DNA of 64,000 nt, from NCBI GenBank assembly GCA_001600615.1, contig BCKK01000002.1, positions 216,809 to 280,808 of the forward strand, in the 5' to 3' direction. The stretch is from Dioszegia crocea (lineage: Eukaryota; Basidiomycota; Tremellomycetes; Tremellales; Bulleribasidiaceae). A model generated the notes under the pieces. That model did no database searches. It was given only the letters and a program-made list of their open reading frames with translations, and was not told the origin of the DNA. Positions within the stretch are counted from its first letter, which is position 1, and every line of letters begins with the position of its first letter. Position numbers and translations under genes: made by a program. Shown here piece after piece: positions 1 to 11,545 of the stretch.

Positions 1-1336
1 GCCACCTCGGTGAACCTCAGATGCTACGCCGCTCTCACTCCCCGGTCCGACGACAAGATCGCGCTTGAAGTGCCTGACCTAGGCCTGGAGATGGAGTGGT
101 CAATCGCTTCCCTCCCTTGGAACCTCCTCCCCATCACTTCCAAATCTTCCGACCGTCGCCTGGCCGACAAAGATCTCGATGCTCCTTTATTAGCTGGTAT
201 CGAGAGTTTGGTGAGGGATGGCAATGTCAGCGTGAAAGCAGCGATAGGCGCAGCTGGAGCGTTCTTGTATCTATACATGACAATCGCTGGATCTGAGAAC
301 GAAGCGTAAGTGTCTGCCACTTTATCCATATCAAAACTGATCCCTAGTTTCTCTGCAACATTCACGGCATCATCCAACCTACCTATCGGTGCAGGCCTTG
401 GTTCGTCGGCTGCCTACTCGACATGCATAGCCTCAGCCCTGTTGATCGCACATCAAACCATCCCCACCCCTACTTCCGTCTTCTCCCAAGAAGAGACAAA
501 CCTAATCGACGGCTGGGCCTTCCTTTCGGAGAAAGTGCTCCACGGAAACCCATCCGGTATCGACAATGCCGTATCTGTCCGAGGTGGTGCTGTGGCTTTC
601 ACACGGGCGATGGGCGGACAACCTGGTGGACTGGAGGTGTTGAATGGATTTGACAGCGTGCGGTTGTTGTTGACCAACACGCTGGTCGGGCGGGATACGA
701 AGACGCTTGTCGCGGGTGTGGCGACGCTTAGGAGCGAACAGCCTGAGTTGGTCGAAGGGATCTTGAGGAGCGTACAGGGTATCAGCGATGAGGCTAGGGT
801 GCTGCTGGGCGGGGAAGTTGTTGAGCGCGCCAGGCTGATTGAGAGGCTCGAGGTGAGTTTGCTCTGCTCGACCGACATGGCTCCGGAGCTAGGCGATGGC
901 GCCGATCGACAAGACTTGTGCTGACTCCCAGGCCCTGATCAAAGAGAATCACGCACACCTAGTCACCCTGCGTGTCTCCCACCCCGCACTGGAAACTATC
1001 GTCGCAGCAACCTCTCGACCGCCCTACGGTCTCTCCACAAAATTGACAGGCGCAGGCGGAGGCGGCTGTGCCGTCACGCTCATCCCTGATGCATTCGACG
1101 AATCGCAACTTGGTGAATTGATGGATCAGCTCCGGAAAGATGGGTTCGAGCCGCACTTGACCAGTCTGGGAGGAAAGGGAGCTGGTGTTCTGAGAGGAGG
1201 TGCAAGGAAAGAAGGGGTGGTAGGCCGGGGAGAGGATGAAGGGGTGGGAATGCCGCTTAGGGCTGGATTGAGAGAAGTGGGGAGAGAGGGTGTGGGTGCT
1301 TGGGCGGAAGGACTCGGAGAGTGGGTCTTCACGTAG
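1..1336 (+). CDS. ERG12: Mevalonate kinase, 5' partial
   Basis: Phosphorylates mevalonate with ATP in the sterol/isoprenoid pathway (GHMP kinase family). The reading frame is already open at base 1 (ATSVNLRC...), so the true start lies before the window. Three visible exons: 1-305, 348-852 and 932-1336, giving 404 codons; both introns have GT..AG ends. The GHMP phosphate-binding loop PIGAGLGSSAAYS is in exon 2. The C-terminal glycine-rich LTGAGGGGCAV motif is in exon 3. Both match mevalonate kinase rather than galactokinase or homoserine kinase. The C-terminus is extended by a Gly/Glu-rich stretch after the conserved domain. Confidence 0.93.
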
Positions 1337-1878
1337 GTCTTGCAAGGGCAGGATGGGACTGTCTCGGAGGGGCGTGTAATGTTTCACTAAATTGTATATG
1401 CTGTACAGATCAATCTTATGAGAATAGTTTGGGCTCGTTGTTCGTCGGCTTTCAGGTCCTGCCCGCGGACGGGACGATTTCGTTTACAAGACGCTGGTTG
1501 ATACATCTTACAAGCGAGTCTCAGTCCGCCCTGATTCTGTCTCTGATACCTTAGACTAAGCTGCTTTGAGAGATACTCGCGGAGACTAGATCAACTCTGG
1601 CTATGGTCAAACACCAAATGTGTCAAAATTTGATCACGAGCGGAATGAAGGTGGCGTGGGTCAAGGTAGAGGAGACCGGATTTTACGTTACAATGAAATG
1701 TACAGTGATAGCTCTATCGGATATCGTACACACGAGAACGAACATTCACGCCATAAATCATACGGAAAGGGGTTGAAGGGTATCTCCTACTCCAGCCGTT
1801 CTCCTCTACCTAGCTTCCTCCAAACGTTCACCTATCACCCCAAATCGCCTTCCATCGCCCGGCCTGCTTCCAGTCATT
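1337..1878. other. Convergent intergenic region
   Basis: Lies between the stop codons of ERG12 (+) and the BTB gene (-). Short ORFs here (for example 1620-1910) have no start context, splice support or recognisable domain. Presumably 3' UTRs and terminators of both genes. Confidence 0.6.
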
Positions 1879-3014
1879 CTAGGCCCCGGTCGGACCAGCG
1901 GGGGTGTTAAGGGATCGGAGGACATTCAAGTGTATTTGGGATTTGGTGAGTGTGGGAGGTTCCGGAGTGACGGTGGTGAAGGCCGCCGCCACGTTCTTCC
2001 AGAATTTCTCTTCGGAATCTTTGCTGGCGGTTCCGAGCTGTAAATCAGCTTGGGATCATTCGCGTAGACGAAGCGGATCGTGATGACTTGTCACTGGAGC
2101 AAAACACTCACATGAGCCTGGGTACCGGTGACTTGTGCGTGGGCCCTCAAGTAACCCATCAACCACGGAAGCGGCAACTTGCCCCCATCTTCCGTCCTCA
2201 GAGTATCCGGCTGGACCTTCCACCTCAGCTCCTTCTGAATCGCCGCGAATGTCTCGATCGCCAGCTTGGCCAGATGCAAGTCATCGTATCTCGCCGCGAT
2301 GACGAAAACCGTCCAGGGGTTGCAATCGTACGTAGACGCGAAGTGCGCCATGGCTGTCCGGCGCATCTGGACCGTGCAATCGAATCGGTCTAGCAGCTCA
2401 AGCAGCTCGGATAGACACGCGACGCCATTCCTCTTGCCGATTAGACCCGAATTGGCCGTACGGAAGATGTCCGTGAAGTGGGTCGTCAGCCCGGCAGACG
2501 GGAGGGCTTGAGCGGCCAGAACCTCGGCCGGCGTAGGAGCCGGTCCGAGCGGCTGGGTGAAAGTGTCCAGGAGCTCGTTGCCGTACATGAGGTCTACGAA
2601 TAGCCTAACGACAAGGGAGGAGGAGGAGATTTCGATCGGGGGCTGGGGAGATTTGGGCTCGGTGGCAGAGCCGGTCGAGATGACGGTAGCACTGATGTTC
2701 CTATTGACCACTGGAGTGGGCAATTGTGCTGCGGAAGAATCAAGCATGTCCCGGAAGACGCCGCTGAGTGCATCAGCATCTTCTCTCCAAAGGTATAACA
2801 TTGGAGCGAGTATTGCGGTACAGGCAGAAACTCACCTAGCTGCCTTCAGGTAGAAGCCCCTCACTTTAAAGACAACACCATCGATAGACTTGATCTCGAG
2901 CTCCGCATCCTCGTCTGAGTATGGGACCTGGAGGGCGCCGAAGTCAACACGGACCCCGGAAGCAGGGTGACGGGGTCGTCGGTTGTAGTTACGTCTTCCT
3001 CGACCTCGGATCAT
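1879..3014 (-). CDS. BTB/POZ-domain protein, paralogue of the gene at 35743
   Basis: Likely a BTB/POZ protein acting through protein-protein interaction; the specific role is unknown. Exons 3014-2836, 2784-2112 and 2037-1879 give 336 residues. The second intron (2038-2111) ends in a classic CTGAT-TTACAG site; without it the frame stops early at 2091. The N-terminus is basic (RGRGRRNYNRR). The BTB core starts with an ELEIKSIDGVVFKVRGFYLK stretch followed by FRDML, as in BTB proteins. The following helices (SELLELLDRFDC, WTVFVIAARYDDLHLAKLA) and the end FWKNVAAAF align in order with the protein encoded at 35743-36523. Start chosen as the first ATG of the open frame. Confidence 0.75.
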
Positions 3015-3846
3015 ATCGTGGTGTAGTGGATGGAAGGAAGAGGGGCAGGGATTGGATATTGGGGGGGTTGGGGTGATATGGATACTAGTCGAAGAGGTGT
3101 GATGGAGGATGGACGAGGAGCCGAGTTGGACTTCGCCTGAGCACTTGAGCTTCGACCACTTTCGAATTTTGGGCTCGAGCTAAATCAAGATAAGATTTGT
3201 CTGAAACATCCGAGCGTTTTAGCATTGACCACCGATGGCCGTTGCTGAGGACGCCTGTGATAGACGGGACACTTCATAGCTGCTTTTTATGGAGTGCGGA
3301 GGAAGAGTGCATGGCGACTATATGACTTACCAAAAAAGTTACACCATATGGGTGCGTCGAAGAAATCCCGTGCTCTTCGGCTGCATCAGTTGATCTTCTT
3401 GAGTCAGTGAGACTCCTTGGAGCTGACTTACATCTTTACATCTGAGAATGTGTGCCGACTGCCGTGAGCGCGTCCCACTGATCTGGGCCTAATCAGGCCG
3501 ATAGTTGGAGACTCCAAGTCGTCCAAGATTACATTGTCTTCCGACCTGAATTCTGATCCAGTGTTGCGGTGGGGAGCGAGTTTGTCCAGCGAGCGTAGGT
3601 AGATTGAGTATGCTCATATGGGAGTACATCGTGGGCTTGACGAGCACCTGCACATTCAGGATATGCAAGCCGCTCAAAGACGCCAGAGACAAGGGAGGCA
3701 TGCCCTGACAGCCCGACAACACATTCCTTGCTGACGTTATCAAGATGAGTCATGTTCGACTGAAACCTTGCGATGCAACAACGTTTAGGCTGTACCATCC
3801 TGCTGCGATTGCATTCTAATTGAAGCTAAGGTCGGCATCTCAGCCC
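3015..3846. other. Divergent promoter region
   Basis: Separates the starts of the BTB gene (-) and the histidine acid phosphatase (+), so it should hold both promoters. Short ORFs on the minus strand (3489-3798) look random. No TATA or repeated element stands out. Confidence 0.5.
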
Positions 3847-5996
3847 ATGTCTTCATCATACCCAGGTCCAACGGCATCCACGCCTTTGCTCCACGCTCAG
3901 GCAGGGCCATCTCACTTGCGTCCGGGCCCTGCGTCTCCCGCCTTGTCCTATACCGATTCCCTCGACCCATCAGCCTCCCAAGCCCGAGCCCTCCTTTCGC
4001 CTCTATCCAAAAGGCGCCGCAAGGCGTCTCCTATCATCCGTGTTCTTCCCGGAATATTCATCTTGGCGATCTTCACAGCCTTCGTATTCGTCGCGTGGGA
4101 CGTGAGCTCCGTTGGCGCATGCTACGTGCCTTGGCTGTGCCGGATCCTGGGGAAGTCAAAGTGGAGGGACGACGAAGTTTTCTGGAGGAATACAGGGGCG
4201 TATGCGCCTTTCAGATCGAGAGGGACTGGCGGGGGTCAGATCAACTTGCCTCGGGGTTGTGTGATTGATCAGGTCAACGTCGTGAGTAGCAAAGTCCGTT
4301 ACATTGGTATACCTTTGCTAACGACACAGCTGCATCGACATGCTGCGAGATATCCTACATCCAGTTCTGGAGAGAGTATGCAAAAGGCTCTGGACAAGCT
4401 CAAAACGCGAACTATCAAACCGCCAAGACGACATGATGAGCTAAACTTCTTGAATCAGGCAGATCTCGACATGAAAGATTGGCGTTTTGATGAATTGATG
4501 GATCAGGGGCGCAAGGCGTGAGTAGCTTCCGAATATCGAGACGTACTCTCGCAAGGTCTCTCAGACTGACCTCAACAGCGCGTGGAGGTCTGGAAAAGAG
4601 TTCGCCGCTCGATATCGGAGGCTACTGGACACTGGCGAGGGGGTATTCAGCAGAGCGTCAGGCGGAGCTAGAGTCGTCGAAACCGGTCAGTACTGGCTGC
4701 AGGTAGGTCCTTAGACGCAGGAGTCAGCGATTGGGCTCATACCCTAGGGCTTCAAGGATGAAGCATTCAAACTTGTCGGGAAAGAGCGTTTACCCGATGT
4801 CAACGTGATCATTCCAGAAGAGGATGTGAGTCTGCAGCCCATCTCTTCCAGAAATGCTCCGCCTAAAGGGTTGCTTGGGTCTGATCGTACAGAGTTTCAA
4901 CAACACGCTATCTGTTCACAGTTGTCCAGCGTTCGAGCGATTGCGAGTCTTCCGCCATACCCAAGCCTACGGATAGCTGACCGTACAGGGATCCACCGCC
5001 CGGGACGGCGCAGCGCGAGGCTGTGTATCCTCTCCTCAAGCCTATCCTTCGTCGCCTCAACTCTGTTCTTCAACCGGAATCCAGCTTGACATATGACGAC
5101 ATCATCAGTCTCGCCGATATGTGCCCATTCGACTCGCAGAGGGAAGGTACAGAGTGGAAGGCGTGGAGTCCGTGGTGTCGGCTGTTTTACGGATATGAGT
5201 GGGAGGTCATGGGATATCTGAAAGATGTGCAAAGGTATTACCAAGTAGGACAAGGAAGCGTGAGTGAGGTCTTGCTCGTTTGGAACCCTAAATTGACATC
5301 TACAGCGGTACGGCCCCACTATGGGTGCGGGGTGGATCAATGAGCTCATTGCCCGTCTGACCGACGCTCCGGTCGAAGATGAGACCAGCACAAATCGCAC
5401 TCTGGATCAAAATGAGGAGACCTTCCCGTTAGGTGGCAAGAGATTGTTTGTGGTCAGTGCTTCTTCCGATTACCACGAAAGGAAGCGCTGACACTTTCAG
5501 GACTTCTCGCATGATAACGAGATGATTGAAATAATGACTGCTCTTCAGATCATTCCCGTGAGTGCATTACTATCTAGGCTTTGTCCGAGGAATTGCTGAA
5601 AGTATAGCAACATCGAGACCTACCTACCGATAAAATACCACGAAAACGATCATATCAGCTGTCCAGCCTGATACCATTCGGCGCACGCCTCGTTGTCGAG
5701 CGGATAGCATGTGATTTGGCGGACTGGGAACCTGACCCAAATTCGGGCGATCAACCTGATGGAGGCGGGCGGGAAGGGGATGGAAGGAAAGACTACGTCC
5801 GGATCTTCGTCAAGTGAGTCCCGCTTGCAAGCCGTGTGTCTTGACCTGACGACTGCTCAGTGATAAGATACATCCGGTCGATTACATCGATTGTAAGCAG
5901 TCGGGATTTGTTGAACATGACATGTGTGAGGTAGAGGCGTTCTTGGCGGCTCAATCATGGGCAAGGCAGGAGGTGGATTGGGAGATTTGCAGATAA
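3847..5996 (+). CDS. Histidine acid phosphatase (phytase/MINPP-like), membrane-anchored
   Basis: Predicted to hydrolyse phosphomonoesters, possibly inositol phosphates, at acid pH outside the cytosol. Ten exons: 3847-4281, 4330-4517, 4579-4702, 4748-4825, 4893-4942, 4989-5259, 5306-5452, 5501-5557, 5608-5813, 5861-5996 (563 residues). The catalytic RHxxRxP motif reads LHRHAARYP at residues 146-154. The acid/base HD pair reads SHDN near residue 435. [11 protein letters not shown] in the middle is also family-like. There is no cleavable signal peptide; a hydrophobic segment at about residues 66-84 follows a KRRRK cluster, which predicts a type II membrane protein with a lumenal or extracellular catalytic domain. 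Intron 5 (4943-4988) uses a GC donor; only that choice keeps the frame. Substrate specificity cannot be told from sequence. Confidence 0.88.
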
Positions 5997-6326
5997 ATGA
6001 ACATTTCAAGGCCTCTCGTTGTATATGTGTACTGAGTTAGACGGTCGCTGGGCTCTGGGCCTGAAGCTGGCGATGATCCAGTCACGGTGGTCGAGCATGG
6101 GGAGAGATCCTTAAGCTTGTCATCCACCCGGCCAACAATGGTGCTTCAAGCGATTACGTTACGATGTTTCACCCGGATCAGCAGCTCGACATTAGAAGCG
6201 AACAATCAGTTTTGCTTGGTCACCTCAACTCCTTCCTCGTCAAGCGCAATGTTGATACTGAGGCTTTGGTACAGATGACAGTAGAGACGTACAAGCCAGC
6301 TCTACCTCAAGGGTTCACTTGATACG
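5997..6326. other. Intergenic region upstream of VPS15
   Basis: Holds the 3' end of the phosphatase gene and the promoter of VPS15. I see no coding exon, repeat or clear promoter motif. Confidence 0.5.
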
Positions 6327-9300
6327 ATGGGGAATGTTTCGTCAATGGCTCGGGCGTAAGTCCAACCTTGCTTCATCAGCCTGAATTTCGAGCTGACACG
6401 CACAGGTCCACAGCCCTGGACTCATATGTTGCAGAACTCGGTCATGAGATATCATACGATAAGGGGTAGGTTTGAGATTATGGAAGACTACAGGTTCTGA
6501 TAGTCGCAGTTTATCGTCATCACGGTTCATGAAGACGATCCTGGCGCGGCATGCCGACGGCCCTCTGGTGCTCAAGATCTTCATCAAGCCAGATCCGTCT
6601 ATGTCTCTTCGACTACACCAGCGACGACTTAAACGTAAGCTTGCATCCTGTCATCCTGTCGAAGTTATTAACGAGAAGCTGATACATGCAGATGAACGGG
6701 ACGCGCTGGCAGATCTGTCCGGAGCCAATACGTACCAGATGTTTGTCGAGACGGAGAAAGCAGGGTATCTCATCAGGCAATGGATAGGATCCAACCTCTA
6801 CGATCGAGTCAGGTGAGCTGTACTCCCTCCGCCAGGACTTGTCGGTTCGAAAGCTCACTCTCTTCAGCATTCAGCCATACCTCGCCAGTATCGAGAAGAA
6901 ATGGATAGCGTTTCAACTTCTAACTTGTCTACGAGACGCTCGTAACCGCAAGGTATGTCATTTTAGATCATTCAGCCCTGATGCTCAGGTCTCACATGGC
7001 GATGTCAAGTCGGAGAATGTTCTGATAACATCTGACCTCGCGGTCCTCCTCACCGACTTTTCGTATTCGTTCAAACCAACCTATCTACCCATCGATGATC
7101 CCTCGGACTTCTCCTTCTTCTTCGACACTTCAGGCAGACGGACATGCTATCTAGCGCCAGAGCGCTTCGAGACCAGGGAAGAGCGTGAGAAACGTCAGGC
7201 GGATGAGAAGAGACGATTAGAGGACCGGAGAAAGCGGAAGCTCGAAAATGCCAGTCGGAAACTGGATGGGCGGAGGATGTCGGCGGCGAATGAGATTTCG
7301 TTGGACGGCGGGGACAAGTTGCAGCTCGACGAGGATACGCTGGCAAACTTTCGTTCTACCTTGACGGAGGAGATGGATGTGTTCTCGGCGGGATGCGTTC
7401 TGGCTGAGATGTGGACGGACGGACGTACTGTCTTCAACCTCAGCGAGATGTTTGCGTATAGGAATGGTACTCTGGGGCTGGGAGGCATCTTGGATAATAT
7501 CGAAGATCAGCATGTCAAGGTGAGTCAGACTTATGACCGATGTCATAGTCGTTGCTGATTCCAGGACATGATAACCCAGATGCTCTCTCGCCACCCGGCA
7601 GACAGGCCAAAGTTTGATCTACTGCTCGCCAAATTCCGAGGAACTATTTTTCCCGAATACTTCTACACCTTCCTCGAAGAATATGTCACATCGCTTTCTG
7701 AGGCACCAACAAAGAAGGAGAAAGCAGAAAAGGGGAGCTTCGCACAGGTATCGGCGTCAAGCTCGGGCATCAAGATGGATCGGATGTTGCACGAGTGGGA
7801 TTCTATTGCGGTGCAACTAGAAGGTACAGCCGGGGATGATGGTGAGCCACTTCTGAGGGATGTTGCTGATACCAAGATGGCCCAGCCCTCTTGCTCTTAA
7901 ACCTTGTCACTTCGTCCATCAGGAATTGCACCTGGCCTAGCTCGAAATTGCACGCACTGCAACTCATCCTCCGCTTAAACCCATACATCGCCGACGAGGA
8001 CAAAATCGATCGTATCATTCCATTCACGGTCGATCTGCTGTCAGACGCAGTGCCCATCGTCCGGGCTGAGGCCTGTCGAACCTTGATACTGGTTGTGAGT
8101 ACATCTCGCACCGTGCCTCGAGTCAAAATACTGATCTCCAAGGTGGAGTCTGTGAATTCGGTGACCCCCATTAACGCCGCCTTCATCCCTGAATATCTTC
8201 TGCCTCAGATGCGTCAGCTGGCCGGCGATGAGGATGTTTTCGTCCGAGCTACCTATGCGCGAGGGCTGGTCAGACTAGCAGATGCTGCGCTCAGCATGTT
8301 GGAGTACAGTCAAGCGGCCAAGGCGCCTCTGTCCGAATTAGAAACATCTGGTGTAGTCGAAGTGAGTCAGTCTTCATGGCTTCATGAAGTCTTTCTGACA
8401 AATCAGCCGGACTATGACGCAATGCTACTGGAGATCCAATCGGCCGTCGAAGAACAAGCTACCCTCCTCCTCACCGACCCTTCGATTCAAGTCAAGCGAG
8501 CGACTCTGTCCAGTATAGCGGATCTATGCCTTTTCTTCGGCCGGCAAAAGTCCAATGAGACCGTTCTCAGTCATCTAGTCACATATCTCAACGACCGCGA
8601 TTGGACTCTCCGACTCGCATTCTTCGAGGGTATCGTCGGCGTCGGAGCTTTCATCGGTCTCAAGGCTGTCGAAGAATACATCTTGCCCCTGATGCTACAA
8701 GCGCTTTCAGATCCGGAAGAGGCGGTAGTGGCTAGGGTACTGTCGTCTTTGACCAGTCTGGCGTCATTGGGGCTACTGGCGAGGATGAGAATATGGGATA
8801 TAGTACCGGCAGTAAGGGGCCTGATGTGTCACCCCGATACGTGGATTCGGCAGGGTGAGTACATTCGAGGGCGAGATGAGAAAGTAGCTGACAATACAGG
8901 TGCCGTGGGCCTGATCGCTGCTGCTGCTCGAAATCTACCCCCCTCGGATGTCTGGTGTATACTCTATCCAGCTATACGACCAATGTTGAGCTGTGATGTT
9001 CTCGTCCTTGACGAAGCTTCACTGCTGTCTGCTTTACTAAATCCTGTGAGTACGACTGATCTGTATATGACGTCGGACTGACAAGCACAGCTCCCCCGAG
9101 CCAAACTCGTGGCGATCCGCATAGCTGCTTTAAACAATACCCCAGCAGGATACTGGCAATCGGCGCAGCAAAAAGGCACCGCCAAGGCGGTCATGGCAAA
9201 ATCTGCTCTTAGCGGGAACATCTCGGACAGGTAAGCAGCTGGAATGACGCCGCTCATTTCAGCCCCCAGTTGAAGGATAAGAGTATGTCAGCTTCGGAGG

Positions 9301-11545
9301 AAAAGATTATCAGCGCAATGAAGGATTTCATCTACAAACAGGCGCATTCTATAAAAGCGTGAGCCGATCACCAAGTGTAGAGAAATACGGCTCATGAGAT
9401 TCAGACGCGAAGCAGTCGATCAACAAACACAAACCGAGTCTGCTTTGGTCACCGACAAAGCGGTATCACTCGAAAAACTGGGCGTCACGGCCCAGACAGT
9501 ATTCATCAGCCCACGTACAATCGAGATCGACTCGAAAGCCGACATTCGTCGTTTACGCCCGCTTTTGGCCTCTGATCGAGCCGGTACGCCGAGTAGAAAA
9601 TCCTCGTTTGCCAGTCGGAGTCAGCGGGGGGCTATTGACAATCCCCTCGACGAGATCCGGCAAAGACTGGCCGACTTCCCGCACGCCTTACCAATTGATA
9701 GGGCTTCACCCTTGTCGGTACCGACTACAATCTCCGAGCTACCTGCCAGCCCGTCAGAATCAGGGATCTCTGATGCGACCGGGGCCCGGATTGCGAAGAG
9801 GCGACTAGATGGAAAGACTGCTCCAGCAGTGGCTGCCAGTCATGCCAATGCCATCGGGACTACCTCCATACACGATGACCTCTACTCCGGGCGGTCCACC
9901 CCAACAGTCAACAGAGCCAGCACTCCCCGGGCAGGCACCACATCTCTCATACATCCTCATTACGGAACTTCCTACGAGGGTCACGATCCCTCCATCCGGG
10001 CGTTCCTTGAGCAAGTCGATCTCGAGACATACCGCGAACCTCTTCTCGATTTCGGTCCTCGCATATCTGCCAATCAGAGGAAACGATCACTCCGCACAAA
10101 GAGCAGTCCAGGGCAAGGTGTCACTCTCATCGCCCACCTGACCCAGCATATCGCGCCGGTCACTGCCATCGTCACCTCGCCGGACCACGTCTTCTTCGCT
10201 ACTGCGTCCGAAGATAGGACGGTAATGATTTGGGATACTGGCCGGCTGGAGAGGAGCGTGGCCACCAAGGCTAGATTAGTCTACGCCATGGACGCGCCGA
10301 TATCGGCTTTATGCCGGATCGAGAATACCCACTGTCTGGCAGCGGCGGCCGAGGACGGGCAGATACATGTCCTGCGAATACACCTCACAGGGACATCTGG
10401 GAGTTCGGTCAGATACACTAAGATTGAGGGGATCAGGAGCTGGCGAGCGGATGTAAATGACGGTCATGTGGTCAAGGTCTCACATTTACAGGGTACGAAA
10501 AACCTCCGCATTGTCTCTGTCGATCCTAGCTGATCGTGCAGACTCTACACTTCTTATAATAACATCCACATCCATCATTGCCCTACTCGACATCCGCGGT
10601 ATGACCATCACCCAGCGATTCCAGCATCCCCTCGAGATGGGAACCATCACCGCATTCTGCCAATCAAAACATTGGTTACTGGTCGCATCGGAACTCGGGA
10701 TCATTGGCCTATGGGATATCCGATTCGGTCTCCTCCTCAAATCATGGCGGGCTGGAGGGCCAATTACGTCGTGCCAATTACATCCTTCACGAGGTCGAGG
10801 GCGGTGGGTGATGTGTGGTATCGAGAGACAAAGGGAGGCGGCGCCGCTGGTGGAAGTGTACGACATCGAGACGTCGAATCTGGTCGAGGTCTTCGAAAGC
10901 CGAAGCGAGCGGCTGAGTGCCAAAGAGTCGGCCTACGCTACAGCTGGGCGAGCTGGGCGAGACGTTGACGTCCCATCGAGGAGGGAACTTATCGCCGAAC
11001 TCGCGGCACGTCAGGCTTCCGACCGAGAGCCACAACTCCAGAAACCTCCCTCGGTACTTTCACTATTCGTTGGTCATCGCTTCACTGCTCTCGCTACGCC
11101 GGAAGAGGACGGACGCCTTCTTTTGCCGTCCGCAGAGAAGACTGGTCCAGCCTCATCTTCGCCTGGCTTCCTCATCACTGCAGGCGAGGACAGGATCGTG
11201 CGATATTCCGACCTGTCGCGTCCAGCGGACGGGATGATTGTATGCGGATCACCAAAGCAGAAAGATGTCGTTTTCGGATCTTCTGCTGTCGGGGCTGTCA
11301 CTATCAACTACACCATACCTAAATCAGCGGAGAAGAAGGGACCAGGTGGAGGAACGGCAGCGGCGGAGAAGGCAAAGATGGAGTCTGTGCGAGAGACGCT
11401 TGGGGGAAGACAGCCGCTGAGGCCGCACTACGATGCGATCTGCGCGCTAGGGACGGTGGAGACAGGCGTGTCGAGTTGCGTGATCAGCGGGGACCGGAGT
11501 GGGGTCGTGAAGGTCTGGCGAGTGGAGGGGTCCGGCGGGGCTTGA
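6327..11545 (+). CDS. VPS15: VPS15, regulatory protein kinase of class III PI3-kinase
   Basis: Membrane-anchored pseudokinase-like scaffold of the Vps34 PI3-kinase complex in endosomal sorting and autophagy. Fifteen exons sum to 1530 residues: 6327-6355, 6406-6465, 6510-6634, 6692-6812, 6868-6952, 6989-7519, 7565-7841, 7877-8094, 8143-8361, 8407-8854, 8900-9045, 9091-9230, 9263-9358, 9399-10492, 10542-11545. The start MGNVSS matches the N-myristoylation signal of the family. The kinase domain has LSSSRF, HGDVKSEN in place of HRD, and DFS in place of DFG; the first two are typical of Vps15. A HEAT region follows (about residues 410-830), starting near LNLVTSSIRNC, then a Ser/Thr-rich linker and C-terminal WD40 repeats (from about 1075, TASEDRTVMIWD). 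The intron before 9399 could end at 9382 instead, which would make it only 22 nt. Confidence 0.95.

Noticed and set aside
6835..6860. tRNA B-box-like GGTTCGA
   Set aside because: Lies within a VPS15 intron, with no A box or cloverleaf around it.
6989..7030. Loss of the kinase HRD motif in VPS15 as a sign of a broken gene
   Set aside because: HGD in place of HRD is a family trait of Vps15; the rest of the gene is intact.
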